The translations under genes and the position numbers were made by a program. Below, one piece after another: positions 1 to 8,408 of a DNA stretch of 57,653 nucleotides. The stretch lies in assembly GCA_035535015.1 (NCBI GenBank), contig DATLQU010000050.1, positions 1 to 57,653 of the forward strand, given 5' to 3'. The stretch comes from Palsa-661 sp035535015. Its GTDB lineage: Bacteria > Actinomycetota > Acidimicrobiia > Acidimicrobiales > UBA8190. The notes under the pieces are model-generated. The model worked only from the letters and a program-made list of their open reading frames with translations. It made no database searches and was not told where the DNA came from. Positions within the stretch are counted from its first letter, which is position 1; every line of letters begins with the position of its first letter.

Positions 1-147
1 GCGTCTGGGTCGAGCGGCGTCAGGGTCGAGCGGCGTCAGGGTCGAGCGGCGTCAGGGTCGAGCGGCGTCAGGGTCGAGCGGCGTCAGGGTCGAGCGGCGT
101 CAGGGTCGAGCGGCGTCAGGGTCGAGCGGCGTCAGGGTCGAGCGGCG
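1..147. repeat. 16-bp tandem repeat array at window edge
   Basis: A 16-bp unit (GTCGAGCGGCGTCAGG) is repeated head to tail from about position 9, with eight full copies to 136 and a partial ninth to about 147. The array probably continues beyond the left edge, where a degenerate copy is visible. Its right end carries the last codons and the TGA stop (132-134) of the minus-strand amidohydrolase gene. Because 16 is not a multiple of three, each copy shifts the frame. The gene frame meets TGA in the first full copy, so copy-number change would not alter the protein. Confidence 0.95.
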
Positions 148-1307
148 AGGAGGCGGTCCCGGACGGCCGGGTCGGTGGCGGCGTCGATGGTGGTCCAGGC
201 CATGGCCAGAGCGCCGTCGGTGAGGGCGAGCTCGGCCGAGGGGCCGAGACAGGCGGCGGCGAACTCGGGTTGGTGGTTGACGGCGCCGTGGGCGTCGACG
301 CCGATCATGGGATGGATGGAGGGAAGGGCGAGAGAGACGTTGGCCATGTCGGTGGAGATGGTGGGCTTGGCCGAGCCGTCCTCGTCGGCCGAGTAGGAGC
401 GACCGAGGCTTTCGGCATTGGCCCGCCAGAGGGCGGTCAGGCCGGGGTCGCCCTGAAAATGGGAGTAGGTGGGGGAGAGGTCGGTGATCTCCAGGGAGGC
501 GCCGGTGGCCAGGGCGCCCGCTTCGAAGCAGTGGAGGATCCGCGGTCGGAGCCGAGCCAGGTCCTCGAGGGAGGGGGCCCGGACCATCCAGCGACCGTTG
601 GCCTCCTTGGGGACGATGTTGGGGGCGTCGCCGCCCTTCTCGACGATGCCGTGGACCTGGTCGCCGGGACGGAGGTGTTGGCGGAGAAGTCCGATGGCGA
701 CCTGGGCGACCACGAAGGCGTCCCCGGCGTTGACCCCCTTCTCCGGTGAGGCCGAGGCGTGGGCGTCGCGGCCCCGGTAGGAGACGGCGAGGTGATCGAC
801 GGCCAGGCAGGTGGCTTCGAGCCGGTCCTCGGGCCAGGGGTGGACCATCATGGCCGCGTGGGCCGGGTCGAAGGCGCCGCGCTGGAGGAGAAAGACCTTG
901 CCGCCTCCGCCCTCTTCGGCCGGGGTGCCGAGGACGGTGACGGTGAGGCCGAGGTCGTCGGCCAGGGGGGCCAGGGCCAGGCCGGCGCCGACAGCGGAGG
1001 CGGCGATCAGGTTGTGGCCACAGGCGTGGCCGATGCCGGGGAGGGCGTCGTATTCGGCGCAGATGACGATGGAGAGAGGGCCCGATCCGATCCGGGCCCG
1101 GACAGCGGTGGGGAGGTCGTAGGCGCCGGTGGTGACCTCGAAGCCGCCGGCCGCCAGGGTCTCGGCCACCGCCTGGGAGGCGGCGAACTCTTCGAAGCAG
1201 AGCTCGGGCCGGTCGTGGATCCGGGTGCTCAGAGAGAGCAGGTCGGGCCGGGCCGACTCGAGCCGGCGGCGGGCCTCGGACTTGAGGGGTGAAAGGTCGG
1301 AGCTCAC
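132..1307 (-). CDS. M20 family amidohydrolase (AbgB/aminoacylase-like metallohydrolase)
   Basis: This 391-aa protein is a probable amidohydrolase of peptidase family M20, which cleaves amide bonds of N-acyl amino acids or p-aminobenzoyl-glutamate-like substrates with a metal centre. Visible marks are an AEYDALPGIGHACGHN block (residues about 84-99, with metal-ligand Cys/His) and a GTPAEEGGGGK block (about 128-137) carrying the catalytic Glu pair. No signal peptide is seen, so it is likely cytoplasmic. The GTG start at 1307 overlaps the TGA of the upstream carboxylase by 4 bp (GTGA), so the two are translationally coupled. Longer readings into the upstream gene are rejected. The substrate cannot be read from the sequence. 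The stop lies in the 16-bp repeat array. Confidence 0.88.
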   Translation of the reverse strand: MSSDLSPLKSEARRRLESARPDLLSLSTRIHDRPELCFEEFAASQAVAETLAAGGFEVTTGAYDLPTAVRARIGSGPLSIVICAEYDALPGIGHACGHNLIAASAVGAGLALAPLADDLGLTVTVLGTPAEEGGGGKVFLLQRGAFDPAHAAMMVHPWPEDRLEATCLAVDHLAVSYRGRDAHASASPEKGVNAGDAFVVAQVAIGLLRQHLRPGDQVHGIVEKGGDAPNIVPKEANGRWMVRAPSLEDLARLRPRILHCFEAGALATGASLEITDLSPTYSHFQGDPGLTALWRANAESLGRSYSADEDGSAKPTISTDMANVSLALPSIHPMIGVDAHGAVNHQPEFAAACLGPSAELALTDGALAMAWTTIDAATDPAVRDRLLAARP

Positions 1308-3067
1308 TCGATGACGGCGATGACGTCGCCGGGGCCGACCGAGTCTCCCGCCGAGACGCGGATCTCCTTGACCGTTCCCTGCTTCTCGGCATTGATGGAG
1401 TTCTCCATCTTCATGGCCTCGAGGACGCAGACGGTCTGGCCCACCTCGACGGCGTCGCCGACGGCCAGGAGGACCTTGACGATGGTGCCCTGCATGGGGA
1501 CGAGGACGGTGCCGGAGCCGGTGCCGGCCATGGCCGTCCGGGGCTTGAGCGGCCGGCCGCCGGTCCGGCCGGTGCCGGGAGAGGAGGCGGCGGTGTCGGG
1601 GACCCAGAGCTTGACCGCGTAGCGGCGGCCATCGACCTCGGCCGTGACTTCGCGCAGCACCCGGGGCTCCGGATCGTCGGTGAGGGCAACCCCGTCGGCG
1701 GCGGGGGTCGGTGAGTCGAAGGAGGCGGGGTCGAGACGCTCCTCGACCCAGTTGGTCGAATGGGAGGCGTCGATGAAATCGGGGTGGGAGAGGATGGCCA
1801 GGTCGGCCGGGATGGTGGTGGCGACGCCGGTGATGGCCGTCTCGGCCAGGGCCCGGAGCATCCGGCGCCGGGCCGCCTCGCGGTTGGGGGCCCAGACGAC
1901 GAGCTTGGCGATCAGGTTGTCGTAGTACTGGGAGACGGTGTCGCCCGACTCGTAGCCGGCGTCGAGCCGGACGCCGGGACCGGCCGGGGGCCGGAAGCCG
2001 GTGATGGTGCCCGGCGAGGGGCTGAAACGGCCGGCGGTGGGGTCCTCGGCGTTCAGGCGGACCTCGATGGCGTGACCGGTCCGGGTGACGCTTTGCTGGG
2101 TGAAGCCGAGGGGTTCGCCCGAAGCCACCCGGAGCTGCCATTCGACGAGGTCGAGGCCGGTGACCAGCTCGGTGACCGGGTGTTCCACCTGGAGCCGGGT
2201 GTTCATCTCCAGGAAGAAGAACTGGCCGGCCTCGTAGAGGAACTCGACCGTGCCGGCGTTGACGTAGCCGCAGGCCCTGGCCACGGCGACCGCCGCCTGA
2301 CCCATGGCCTGGCGGACCTCGTCGGGAAAGTCGGGAGCGGGGCTCTCCTCGATGAGCTTCTGGTGCCGGCGTTGGCAGGAGCAGTCGCGCTCTCCCAGCC
2401 AGACGGTATTGCCCTGGCTGTCGGCGAAGATCTGCATCTCGATGTGCCGGGGCCAGGCCAGATAGCGCTCGAGGTAGATCTCAGAGCGACCGAAGTAGGC
2501 CTGGGCCTCGCGTTGGGCCGACTCCATGGCCTCGGCCGCCTCGGCCGGACCGGCCACCACCTTCATGCCCCGGCCGCCGCCACCGAAGGCGGCCTTGATG
2601 GCCACGGGCCAGCCGAACTGCTCGCCGAAGGAGACGACCTCGGCCGGGTCGGTGACGGGCTCGGTCCGGCCCGGGACGCCGGAGACGCCGACGGCCTGCG
2701 CCGCGCGCCGCGAGGAGATCTTGTCCCCCATGAGATCGATGGCCTCGGGGGGAGGGCCGATGAAGGCGACGCCGTCGGCCGTGATCTGGCGGGCGAAGTC
2801 GGCGTTCTCGGAGAAGAAGCCGTAGCCGGGGTGGACGGCGTCGGCCCCGGAACGGGCCACGGCCTCGAGGATGGCCGGGGTGTTCAGGTAGGACTCGGCC
2901 GCCGTCTGGCCACCGAGGGGATAGGCCTCGTCGGCCAGCCGGACGTGGAGCGCGTCTCGGTCGAGCTCGGAGTAGACGGCCACGCTGGCCACCCCGAGCT
3001 CCCGGCAGGTCCGGATGACCCGGACGGCGATCTCACCACGGTTGGCGATCAGGACCTTCTGGAGCAC
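1304..3067 (-). CDS. Acyl-CoA carboxylase alpha subunit (biotin carboxylase fused to BCCP)
   Basis: The 587-aa protein carries biotin carboxylase and biotin carboxyl carrier domains in one chain, as in actinobacterial acetyl/propionyl-CoA carboxylase alpha subunits. It carboxylates its own biotin with ATP and bicarbonate for transfer by a separate beta subunit, which is not in this window. Marks seen are the N-terminal LIANRGEIAVR start of the BC domain, an ATP-grasp glycine loop GGGGRGMKVV, the EMNTRLQVEHPVTE signature, and EAMKMEN near the C-terminus with the biotinylated Lys at about 553. The GTG start at 3067 has a good GGAGGAG ribosome site five bases upstream. It is divergent from birA, the ligase that would modify it, and overlaps the following amidohydrolase gene by 4 bp. 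Confidence 0.95.
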   Translation of the reverse strand: MLQKVLIANRGEIAVRVIRTCRELGVASVAVYSELDRDALHVRLADEAYPLGGQTAAESYLNTPAILEAVARSGADAVHPGYGFFSENADFARQITADGVAFIGPPPEAIDLMGDKISSRRAAQAVGVSGVPGRTEPVTDPAEVVSFGEQFGWPVAIKAAFGGGGRGMKVVAGPAEAAEAMESAQREAQAYFGRSEIYLERYLAWPRHIEMQIFADSQGNTVWLGERDCSCQRRHQKLIEESPAPDFPDEVRQAMGQAAVAVARACGYVNAGTVEFLYEAGQFFFLEMNTRLQVEHPVTELVTGLDLVEWQLRVASGEPLGFTQQSVTRTGHAIEVRLNAEDPTAGRFSPSPGTITGFRPPAGPGVRLDAGYESGDTVSQYYDNLIAKLVVWAPNREAARRRMLRALAETAITGVATTIPADLAILSHPDFIDASHSTNWVEERLDPASFDSPTPAADGVALTDDPEPRVLREVTAEVDGRRYAVKLWVPDTAASSPGTGRTGGRPLKPRTAMAGTGSGTVLVPMQGTIVKVLLAVGDAVEVGQTVCVLEAMKMENSINAEKQGTVKEIRVSAGDSVGPGDVIAVIE

Positions 3068-3180
3068 GCACTCTCCTCCGACTCAGAACCGGTTGGGGAC
3101 ACTCGGCAGGTTGGAACACGAGGCCCGGGGCGGGCCATTCGGGAAAACCCAACACTGGCACGGCCCGTAGGGTGACTGCC
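3068..3180. promoter_or_regulatory. Divergent carboxylase/birA intergenic region
   Basis: This 113-bp spacer must carry the promoters for both the carboxylase gene (minus) and birA (plus). The minus-strand ribosome site GGAGGAG is at 3073-3079. A perfect 8-bp palindrome AACCGGTT lies at 3087-3094. On the plus strand TAGGGTGA (3169-3176) sits just ahead of the birA ATG and could be its ribosome site. No BirA operator could be recognised; this BirA seems to lack an N-terminal HTH domain. Confidence 0.5.
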
Positions 3181-4029
3181 ATGTCCGCAGGTACGAGCTT
3201 CGGCGAGGTCCGGCGGTTCGCCGAGCTGGACTCGACCAATCGGTACCTGCTCGACGAGGCCCGGGCGGGAGCGCCGGCGGGCCTGGTGGTGGTGGCCGGG
3301 CACCAGACAGCCGGCCGGGGTCGGCTGGGACGCCGGTGGGAGGCGCCGGCCGGGGCCAACCTGCTCGTCTCGGTGCTGCTGCGGCCGAGACTGGCCGTCG
3401 AGGAGCTGCACCTCTGCTCGGTGGTCATGGCTCTGGCGGCCCGGACGGCCTGCGCCCGGACGGCCGATGTGGAGGCCCGGCTCAAATGGCCCAACGACCT
3501 GCTGGTAGGGGAGAAGAAGATCGGCGGGATCCTGGCCGAATCGGTGGCCGATTCGGTGGCCGACGGCGCCGGGCCGCCGACGAAGAGCGGACCGGCGAGA
3601 CGGGCCGTCGTGGTGGGGCTGGGGCTGAACGTCGCCTGGCCGGCCCCGGAAGGGCAGCCCGGTCTGGTGCCGCCGACCGTCCCGGCCGACGAGGGCACCG
3701 CCCCGACGGGAGGTCTCGGGGCGGCCAGTTCCCTGTGGCGCGAGAGCGTCCGGCGGCCGGAGCCGGCCGAGCTTCTGACCGTCCTGCTGGCCGAGCTCGA
3801 TCTGCGGCTGGGCGAGTTGGAGAGTGCCGAAGGTCGGCGGCGGCTGGTGGCCGAATACCGCGGCTGTTGCGAGAGCCTCGGCCGCCAGGTGATGGTGATC
3901 CTTCCGGGGGAGAGGCTGACCGGTTCGGTGGTGGACATCAGCGTCGAGGGGCATCTGCTGGTCGACGTGGGGGTCTGTATCAGGACGATCACGGCCGGTG
4001 ACATCGTGCATCTGCGCGCGGGGCCCTGA
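3181..4029 (+). CDS. birA: Biotin--[acetyl-CoA-carboxylase] ligase
   Basis: The enzyme activates biotin with ATP and attaches it to the Lys of biotin carrier domains. Family marks are DSTNRYL near the N-terminus, the biotin/ATP-binding GRGRLGRRWEAP motif (about residues 45-56), and LKWPNDLLV followed by KKIGGIL in the catalytic core. A short C-terminal domain follows. With 282 aa and the catalytic domain starting almost at once, it is the monofunctional type without a DNA-binding domain, so it should not be a repressor. ATG 3181 is chosen over the in-frame GTG at 3172 because the purine-rich AGGGTGA lies at ribosome-site distance from it. It faces away from the carboxylase that carries the EAMKMEN target. 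Confidence 0.95.
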   Translation: MSAGTSFGEVRRFAELDSTNRYLLDEARAGAPAGLVVVAGHQTAGRGRLGRRWEAPAGANLLVSVLLRPRLAVEELHLCSVVMALAARTACARTADVEARLKWPNDLLVGEKKIGGILAESVADSVADGAGPPTKSGPARRAVVVGLGLNVAWPAPEGQPGLVPPTVPADEGTAPTGGLGAASSLWRESVRRPEPAELLTVLLAELDLRLGELESAEGRRRLVAEYRGCCESLGRQVMVILPGERLTGSVVDISVEGHLLVDVGVCIRTITAGDIVHLRAGP

Positions 4030-4052
4030 GAGGGCCTCTACGATGTCGCCCC

Positions 4053-5081
4053 GTGCATCTGCTCGTCACCGGGGGGGCCGGCTTCATCGGCTCCAACTTC
4101 GTTCGTTACTGGGTGGAGCACCACCCTGATGACGCCGTGGTGGCCTACGACGTCCTGACCTACGCCGGCAACCGGCCCAGTCTGGCCGACGTGGAGGACC
4201 GGATCTCCTTCGTGCAGGGCGATATCGGCGATGGGGAGCAGGCCCTCGAGACGATGCGGAAGCACTCGATCGACACGGTCGTCCACTTTGCCGCCGAATC
4301 CCACAACAGCCTGGCCATCTTGGACCCGGGTCTCTTCTTCAAGACCAACGTGCTCGGGACCCAGACCCTGCTCGAGGCGGCCCGGCACGCGGAGGTCGGT
4401 CGTTTCCACCACATCTCGACGTGCGAGGTCTACGGGGACCTGGCCCTCGACTCCGACGACTCCTTCTCCGAAGACGATCCCTACCGACCCCGGACGCCGT
4501 ACAACGCTTCGAAAGCGGGCGCCGATCATGCCGTGCGGGCCTATATCGAGACCTTCGGGACCGAGGCCACGATCACCAACTGCTCGAACAACTACGGCCC
4601 GTACCAATTCCCCGAGAAGGTGATCCCGCTGTTCTGTGCCCGGGCCCTCGACGACCAACCACTTCCTCTTTACGCATCCACGAAGAACCGGCGCGAATGG
4701 CTGCATGTCGTCGACCACTGCCGGGCCATCGAAGCCGTGCTCGAGCGCGGCCGGATCGGCGAGACCTACCACGTCGGGTCCGGGATCGAGGCGTCCATCG
4801 AGGAGATCGCCGACGCCGTACTGAAGACACTGGGAAAGCCCGACTCCCTGAAGGAGATCGTGCCCGACAGGCCGGGCCACGACCGGCGGTACCTGCTCGA
4901 CTGCAGCAAGATCCGCAGCGAGCTCGGTTGGGAGCCTTCGGTGCCCTTCGAAGAGGGGCTGGCCGAGACGGTCCACTGGTATGCGGCCAACCGGGGCTGG
5001 TGGGAGCCGCTGCGGAACCGGGCACCGGTGGTCGAGAACTCCTGGGGCAGCGGTGCCGGCGGGACCGCCGCCCCGGCCTGA
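4053..5081 (+). CDS. rmlB: dTDP-glucose 4,6-dehydratase-like SDR enzyme (Asp-to-Cys active-site variant)
   Basis: Extended short-chain dehydrogenase of 342 aa, closest to RmlB, which makes dTDP-4-keto-6-deoxyglucose for the dTDP-rhamnose pathway. It shows the NAD-binding GGAGFIGSN (residues 7-15), the Y150-x3-K154 catalytic pair, and RmlB-like NCSNNYGPYQFPEK and NRREWLHVVDH blocks. The active-site segment reads S-T-C-E-V-Y-G (residues 122-128), whereas classical RmlB has T-D-E. The dehydration acid Asp is therefore Cys124, while Glu125 is kept. The loop after AAESH also differs (NSLAI instead of VDRSI). It may be a diverged RmlB or an enzyme with another outcome. GTG start at 4053; rmlD follows after 13 bp. 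Confidence 0.82.
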   Translation: MHLLVTGGAGFIGSNFVRYWVEHHPDDAVVAYDVLTYAGNRPSLADVEDRISFVQGDIGDGEQALETMRKHSIDTVVHFAAESHNSLAILDPGLFFKTNVLGTQTLLEAARHAEVGRFHHISTCEVYGDLALDSDDSFSEDDPYRPRTPYNASKAGADHAVRAYIETFGTEATITNCSNNYGPYQFPEKVIPLFCARALDDQPLPLYASTKNRREWLHVVDHCRAIEAVLERGRIGETYHVGSGIEASIEEIADAVLKTLGKPDSLKEIVPDRPGHDRRYLLDCSKIRSELGWEPSVPFEEGLAETVHWYAANRGWWEPLRNRAPVVENSWGSGAGGTAAPA

Positions 5082-5094
5082 GAGCCGGCCGACC

Positions 5095-5997
5095 GTGCGT
5101 GTGCTCGTGACCGGGGCCGCCGGCCAGTTGGGCCGCGACCTGGTCGACGTCTTATCCGGTGCCGTCCCGGCGGGCGGGCGGGTCCGCCGGGGGTCCGAGA
5201 GGGGATCCGCCGTCGAGGTGGTGGGCACGGACCGCCGGCGGCTCGACGTGACGGACCGCAGCGCCGTCGGCTCGCTTCTGGAGGCGATCCGTCCCGACGT
5301 GGTGGTGCACTGCGCGGCCTGGACGGCGGTCGACGCCTGCGAAGCTGATCCGGACCGGGCCTTCGGCGCCAACGCGCTGGGCACCCGACACGTGGCCGAG
5401 GCGGCCCGGCGCCAGGGCGCCCATGTCGTCTACATCTCGACCGATTACGTCTTCGACGGCAACTCGCCGCGGCCCTATCTCGAGTGGGACAGCCCCCATC
5501 CGCTGTCCGTCTACGGACGGTCGAAATACGGAGGGGAGCAGGAGCTCGACGCCGCGTCGACCATCGTCCGGACGTCGTGGGTCTGCGGAGCCCACGGCGC
5601 CAACATGGTGGGTACCGTGCTGCGGCTCGCCGCCGGGGACGGCCCGCTGCGCTTCGTGGACGACCAACGGGGGAGTCCGACGTTCACCGCCGATCTGGCC
5701 GAAACGGTGGCCTTGCTCGCCTGCGAGCGGCTGCCCGGTGTCTTCCACGTGACCAATCAGGGCGTGGCCTCCTGGTACGAATTCGCCGGCGCCGTGCTCG
5801 GGGCCGCCGGTCTCGACCCGGACCGGGTGCAGGCTATACGGACCGCCGAGCTCGATCCGCCCCGTCCGGCGCCCCGGCCGGCCAATTCCGTTCTCGAGAA
5901 CGCCGCCCTCCGGCTCACGGGGCTGGCTCTGCTCCCCGACTGGCGCGACGGCCTGGAGCGACTGGTCTCGGTGCTCGGCGCCCCGGTGTCGTCGTGA
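5095..5997 (+). CDS. rmlD: dTDP-4-dehydrorhamnose reductase
   Basis: The last step of dTDP-L-rhamnose synthesis: NAD(P)H reduction of dTDP-4-keto-rhamnose. The 300-aa protein has the Rossmann start VRVLVTGAAGQLGRDL, the VHCAAWTAVDACE segment typical of RmlD, YISTDYVFDG (Thr116) and the catalytic Y140-x3-K144 in YGRSKYGGE. GTG 5095 is preferred because it opens directly on the first beta strand; upstream in-frame codons would overlap rmlB. Its TGA overlaps the ATG of the next gene (5997), so translation is coupled. rmlC is absent from the window; an rmlA-like gene lies far away at 41.8-42.5 kb. Confidence 0.93.
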   Translation: MRVLVTGAAGQLGRDLVDVLSGAVPAGGRVRRGSERGSAVEVVGTDRRRLDVTDRSAVGSLLEAIRPDVVVHCAAWTAVDACEADPDRAFGANALGTRHVAEAARRQGAHVVYISTDYVFDGNSPRPYLEWDSPHPLSVYGRSKYGGEQELDAASTIVRTSWVCGAHGANMVGTVLRLAAGDGPLRFVDDQRGSPTFTADLAETVALLACERLPGVFHVTNQGVASWYEFAGAVLGAAGLDPDRVQAIRTAELDPPRPAPRPANSVLENAALRLTGLALLPDWRDGLERLVSVLGAPVSS

Positions 5998-7313
5998 TGG
6001 TTCCCCTGAGCGACGCCCCCGACCCGACCAAGCTGGTCCTGTCGGTGATCGGGGCCGGCTACGTGGGGCTGACGACCGCCGTCTGCCTCTCCCATCTGGG
6101 CTACCAGGTCTGCTGCGGGGAATTGGACGAGGAGAAGGTGGAGCGGCTCTCGCGCGGTGAGCCCACCATCTTGGAAGACGGACTGGCCGAGCTGCTGAAC
6201 GAAGGCCTGGCGTCGAAGAGGTTGCGTTTCGTGGCGGGAGCGAAGGCCGCCGTCGAGGGCGCCGGTTTCGTCTTCCTCTGCGTTCCCACCCCCCAGCGGC
6301 CCGACGGCTCGGCCGACGTGGACGTCCTTCAGTCGGTGGCCCGGGAGATCGGTCCCCACCTGGCCCATGGGGCGGTGGTGGTGAACAAGTCGACCGTTCC
6401 GGTGGGATCGGCCCTGCTGGTCGAGCAGCTTCTCGACCGACCCGGGGTGCCCGTCGTCTCCAACCCGGAGTTCCTCCGGGAGGGCTCGGCCGTCCATGAC
6501 TGCCTGCATCCCGACCGGATCGTGGTCGGCTCCGACGACCGGGCGGCGGCGGCCCGGGTGGGTGCGCTCTTCGCCGCCACCCAGGCGCCGTTGATCGTGA
6601 CCGATGCGGCCACGGCCGAGACGATCAAGTACGCCTCCAACGCCTTCCTGGCCACCAAGCTGTCCTATGTCAACGCGGTGGCCAACATGTGCGAGGCGGT
6701 GGGGGCCGATGTCCGCGACGTGCTGCTCGGTATGGCCTACGACCACCGGATCGGCTTCGACTATCTCCGGCCCGGTCCCGGTTGGGGTGGCTCCTGTCTG
6801 CCCAAGGACACCCGGGCCCTTCTCTTCATGGCCGAGTCCGGCGGGTACGAGTTCCCGCTGCTGCGGGAGGTGATCCGGACCAACGAGACCCAGTTGTCCA
6901 CGGTGATGACCAAGATCCGCGCCGCCGTCGGGGGGTCTCTCGACGGCCGCCGGCTGGCGGCCTGGGGCCTGACCTTCAAGGCCCGGACCGACGACCGCCG
7001 GGACTCGCCGGCCGTCGAGATCGTGAGCCGGATGGTGGCCGAGGGTGCTCTGGTCCGGGCTTTCGACCCGACGGTCGGTGGTGTCGTTGCCGAGCTTCCC
7101 CATGGCGTCGAGATCTGCGCCGACGCCTATGCGGCCTGCGAGGGCGCCGCCGCCGTGGTCGTTCTGACCGAGTGGGACGAGCTCCGCTGGCTCGACTTCA
7201 CCAAGGTCCGGGCCTTGCTGGCCGAGCCGTCGGTGATCGACGCCCGGAATCTGCTCGACCCGACGGCGCTGCGCCGGATGGGCTTCCGCTACTCGGGGGT
7301 GGGCCGGCCGTGA
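5997..7313 (+). CDS. ugd: UDP-glucose 6-dehydrogenase
   Basis: It oxidises UDP-glucose to UDP-glucuronate with two NAD+ in the cytoplasm. The 438-aa sequence shows the N-terminal NAD-binding VIGAGYVGL (residues 17-25), VPTPQ, the SNPEFLREGSA block (155-165), and the catalytic Cys267 in GWGGSCLPKDT. The C-terminal UDP-binding half contains LTFKARTDDRRDSPA. The ATG at 5997 shares its A with the rmlD stop. The next gene starts inside its stop (GTGA) and is a UDP-glucuronate decarboxylase-like enzyme, so ugd very likely feeds UDP-glucuronate to it. Family could also include UDP-ManNAc dehydrogenases, but the FLREGSA pattern fits Ugd. Confidence 0.93.
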   Translation: MVPLSDAPDPTKLVLSVIGAGYVGLTTAVCLSHLGYQVCCGELDEEKVERLSRGEPTILEDGLAELLNEGLASKRLRFVAGAKAAVEGAGFVFLCVPTPQRPDGSADVDVLQSVAREIGPHLAHGAVVVNKSTVPVGSALLVEQLLDRPGVPVVSNPEFLREGSAVHDCLHPDRIVVGSDDRAAAARVGALFAATQAPLIVTDAATAETIKYASNAFLATKLSYVNAVANMCEAVGADVRDVLLGMAYDHRIGFDYLRPGPGWGGSCLPKDTRALLFMAESGGYEFPLLREVIRTNETQLSTVMTKIRAAVGGSLDGRRLAAWGLTFKARTDDRRDSPAVEIVSRMVAEGALVRAFDPTVGGVVAELPHGVEICADAYAACEGAAAVVVLTEWDELRWLDFTKVRALLAEPSVIDARNLLDPTALRRMGFRYSGVGRP

Positions 7314-8260
7314 GCTCCTCCGGCTCCGGAGGCCGGCGGGTGGTCGTGACCGGCGGGGCCGGATTCCTCGGATCCCATCTCTGCGATGCCCTCCTGGCCC
7401 GTGGTGACCGGGTCCTCTGTGTCGACGACCTGTCGACGGGCGTGATCGAGAACGTCTCCGGCCATGCCGGGAATCGCTCCTTCGAGCTGCTCGTCTCCGA
7501 CGTCAGTGCGGCTCTCGAGGTCGAGGGCCCGGTCGACGCCGTCCTCCACTTCGCCAGTGCCGCCTCGCCGCCTGACTACCTGGCCCGGCCTCTCGAAACC
7601 CTGGCCGTGGGGAGCGAGGGCACCCGGCGCGCCCTGGCCCTGGCCCGCCATCACGGCGCCCGCTTTCTGCTGGCCTCCACCAGCGAGGTCTACGGCGACC
7701 CGCGGGTCCACCCGCAGATCGAGAGTTACTGGGGCAACGTCAACCCCGTCGGCCCCCGGTCCGTCTACGACGAGGCCAAGCGGTTCGCCGAGGCCCTGAC
7801 CATGGCCTTCAGCCGGACCCACGGCACCGATGTCGGGATCGTCCGGATCTTCAACACCTACGGGCCGCGACTGCGACCGGGCGACGGCCGGGTGGTCTCG
7901 AACTTCCTCACCCAGGCCCTCGAGGGCCGGCCTCTCACCGTCTACGGCGACGGCACCCAGACCAGGAGCCTCTGCTTCGTGAGCGACGAGGTGGCCGGCA
8001 TCCTGGCCCTTCTCGACTCCTCTCTGCCGGGGCCGGTGAACATCGGCAATCCCGACGAGTACACCATGCTGGAGTTGGCCCGGATCGTGCTCGATGTGAC
8101 GGGCTCGTCATCGGAGATCGTCCATGCCCCGCTTCCCCAGGACGACCCCAGCCGGCGCTGCCCCGACATCTCCCTGGCCCGGCGGGAGCTGGCCTGGGAG
8201 CCCGTGGTCGGCCTTCGCGACGGCCTCAGCCGGACCGCCGCCTTCTTCTCGGCCGGCTGA
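7310..8260 (+). CDS. UDP-glucuronate decarboxylase-like (UDP-xylose synthase) SDR enzyme
   Basis: Extended SDR of 316 aa resembling UDP-xylose synthase, which turns UDP-glucuronate into UDP-xylose. It has GGAGFLGSH (residues 15-23), the STSEVYGDPRVHPQ block around Thr124 and Glu126, ESYWGNVNPVGPRSVYDEAKR with Y153-x3-K157, and the C-terminal GDGTQTRSLCFVSD and DDPSRRCPDI segments that typify this family. The GTG at 7310 overlaps the ugd stop by 4 bp, and substrate and product relations fit the coupling. Specificity for decarboxylation rather than epimerisation is inferred from overall family resemblance. Confidence 0.88.
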   Translation: MSSSGSGGRRVVVTGGAGFLGSHLCDALLARGDRVLCVDDLSTGVIENVSGHAGNRSFELLVSDVSAALEVEGPVDAVLHFASAASPPDYLARPLETLAVGSEGTRRALALARHHGARFLLASTSEVYGDPRVHPQIESYWGNVNPVGPRSVYDEAKRFAEALTMAFSRTHGTDVGIVRIFNTYGPRLRPGDGRVVSNFLTQALEGRPLTVYGDGTQTRSLCFVSDEVAGILALLDSSLPGPVNIGNPDEYTMLELARIVLDVTGSSSEIVHAPLPQDDPSRRCPDISLARRELAWEPVVGLRDGLSRTAAFFSAG

Positions 8261-8408
8261 TCCCGAGCAGGGGAACCGGGGCACGGGTGGGGAGGTCGAC
8301 GGTCGACGCCGGGGGGGCGGAAGGGGCCATGGCGGGCCGGAGCGACCATGATGGGAGCCCGTCCGGTCCGCTGGTCGGCGGCCGACGACCACGCGAGGGG
8401 AGTACACG

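Noticed and set aside
100..1392. 430-residue minus-strand frame overlapping the M20 amidohydrolase
   Set aside because: Arg/Pro-rich frame-shifted shadow of the M20 gene; the conserved motifs are in the other frame.
1760..3175. 471-residue plus-strand frame opposite the biotin carboxylase
   Set aside because: It is antisense to a clear biotin carboxylase and is only Gly/Asp/Val-rich, a usual artefact in GC-rich DNA.
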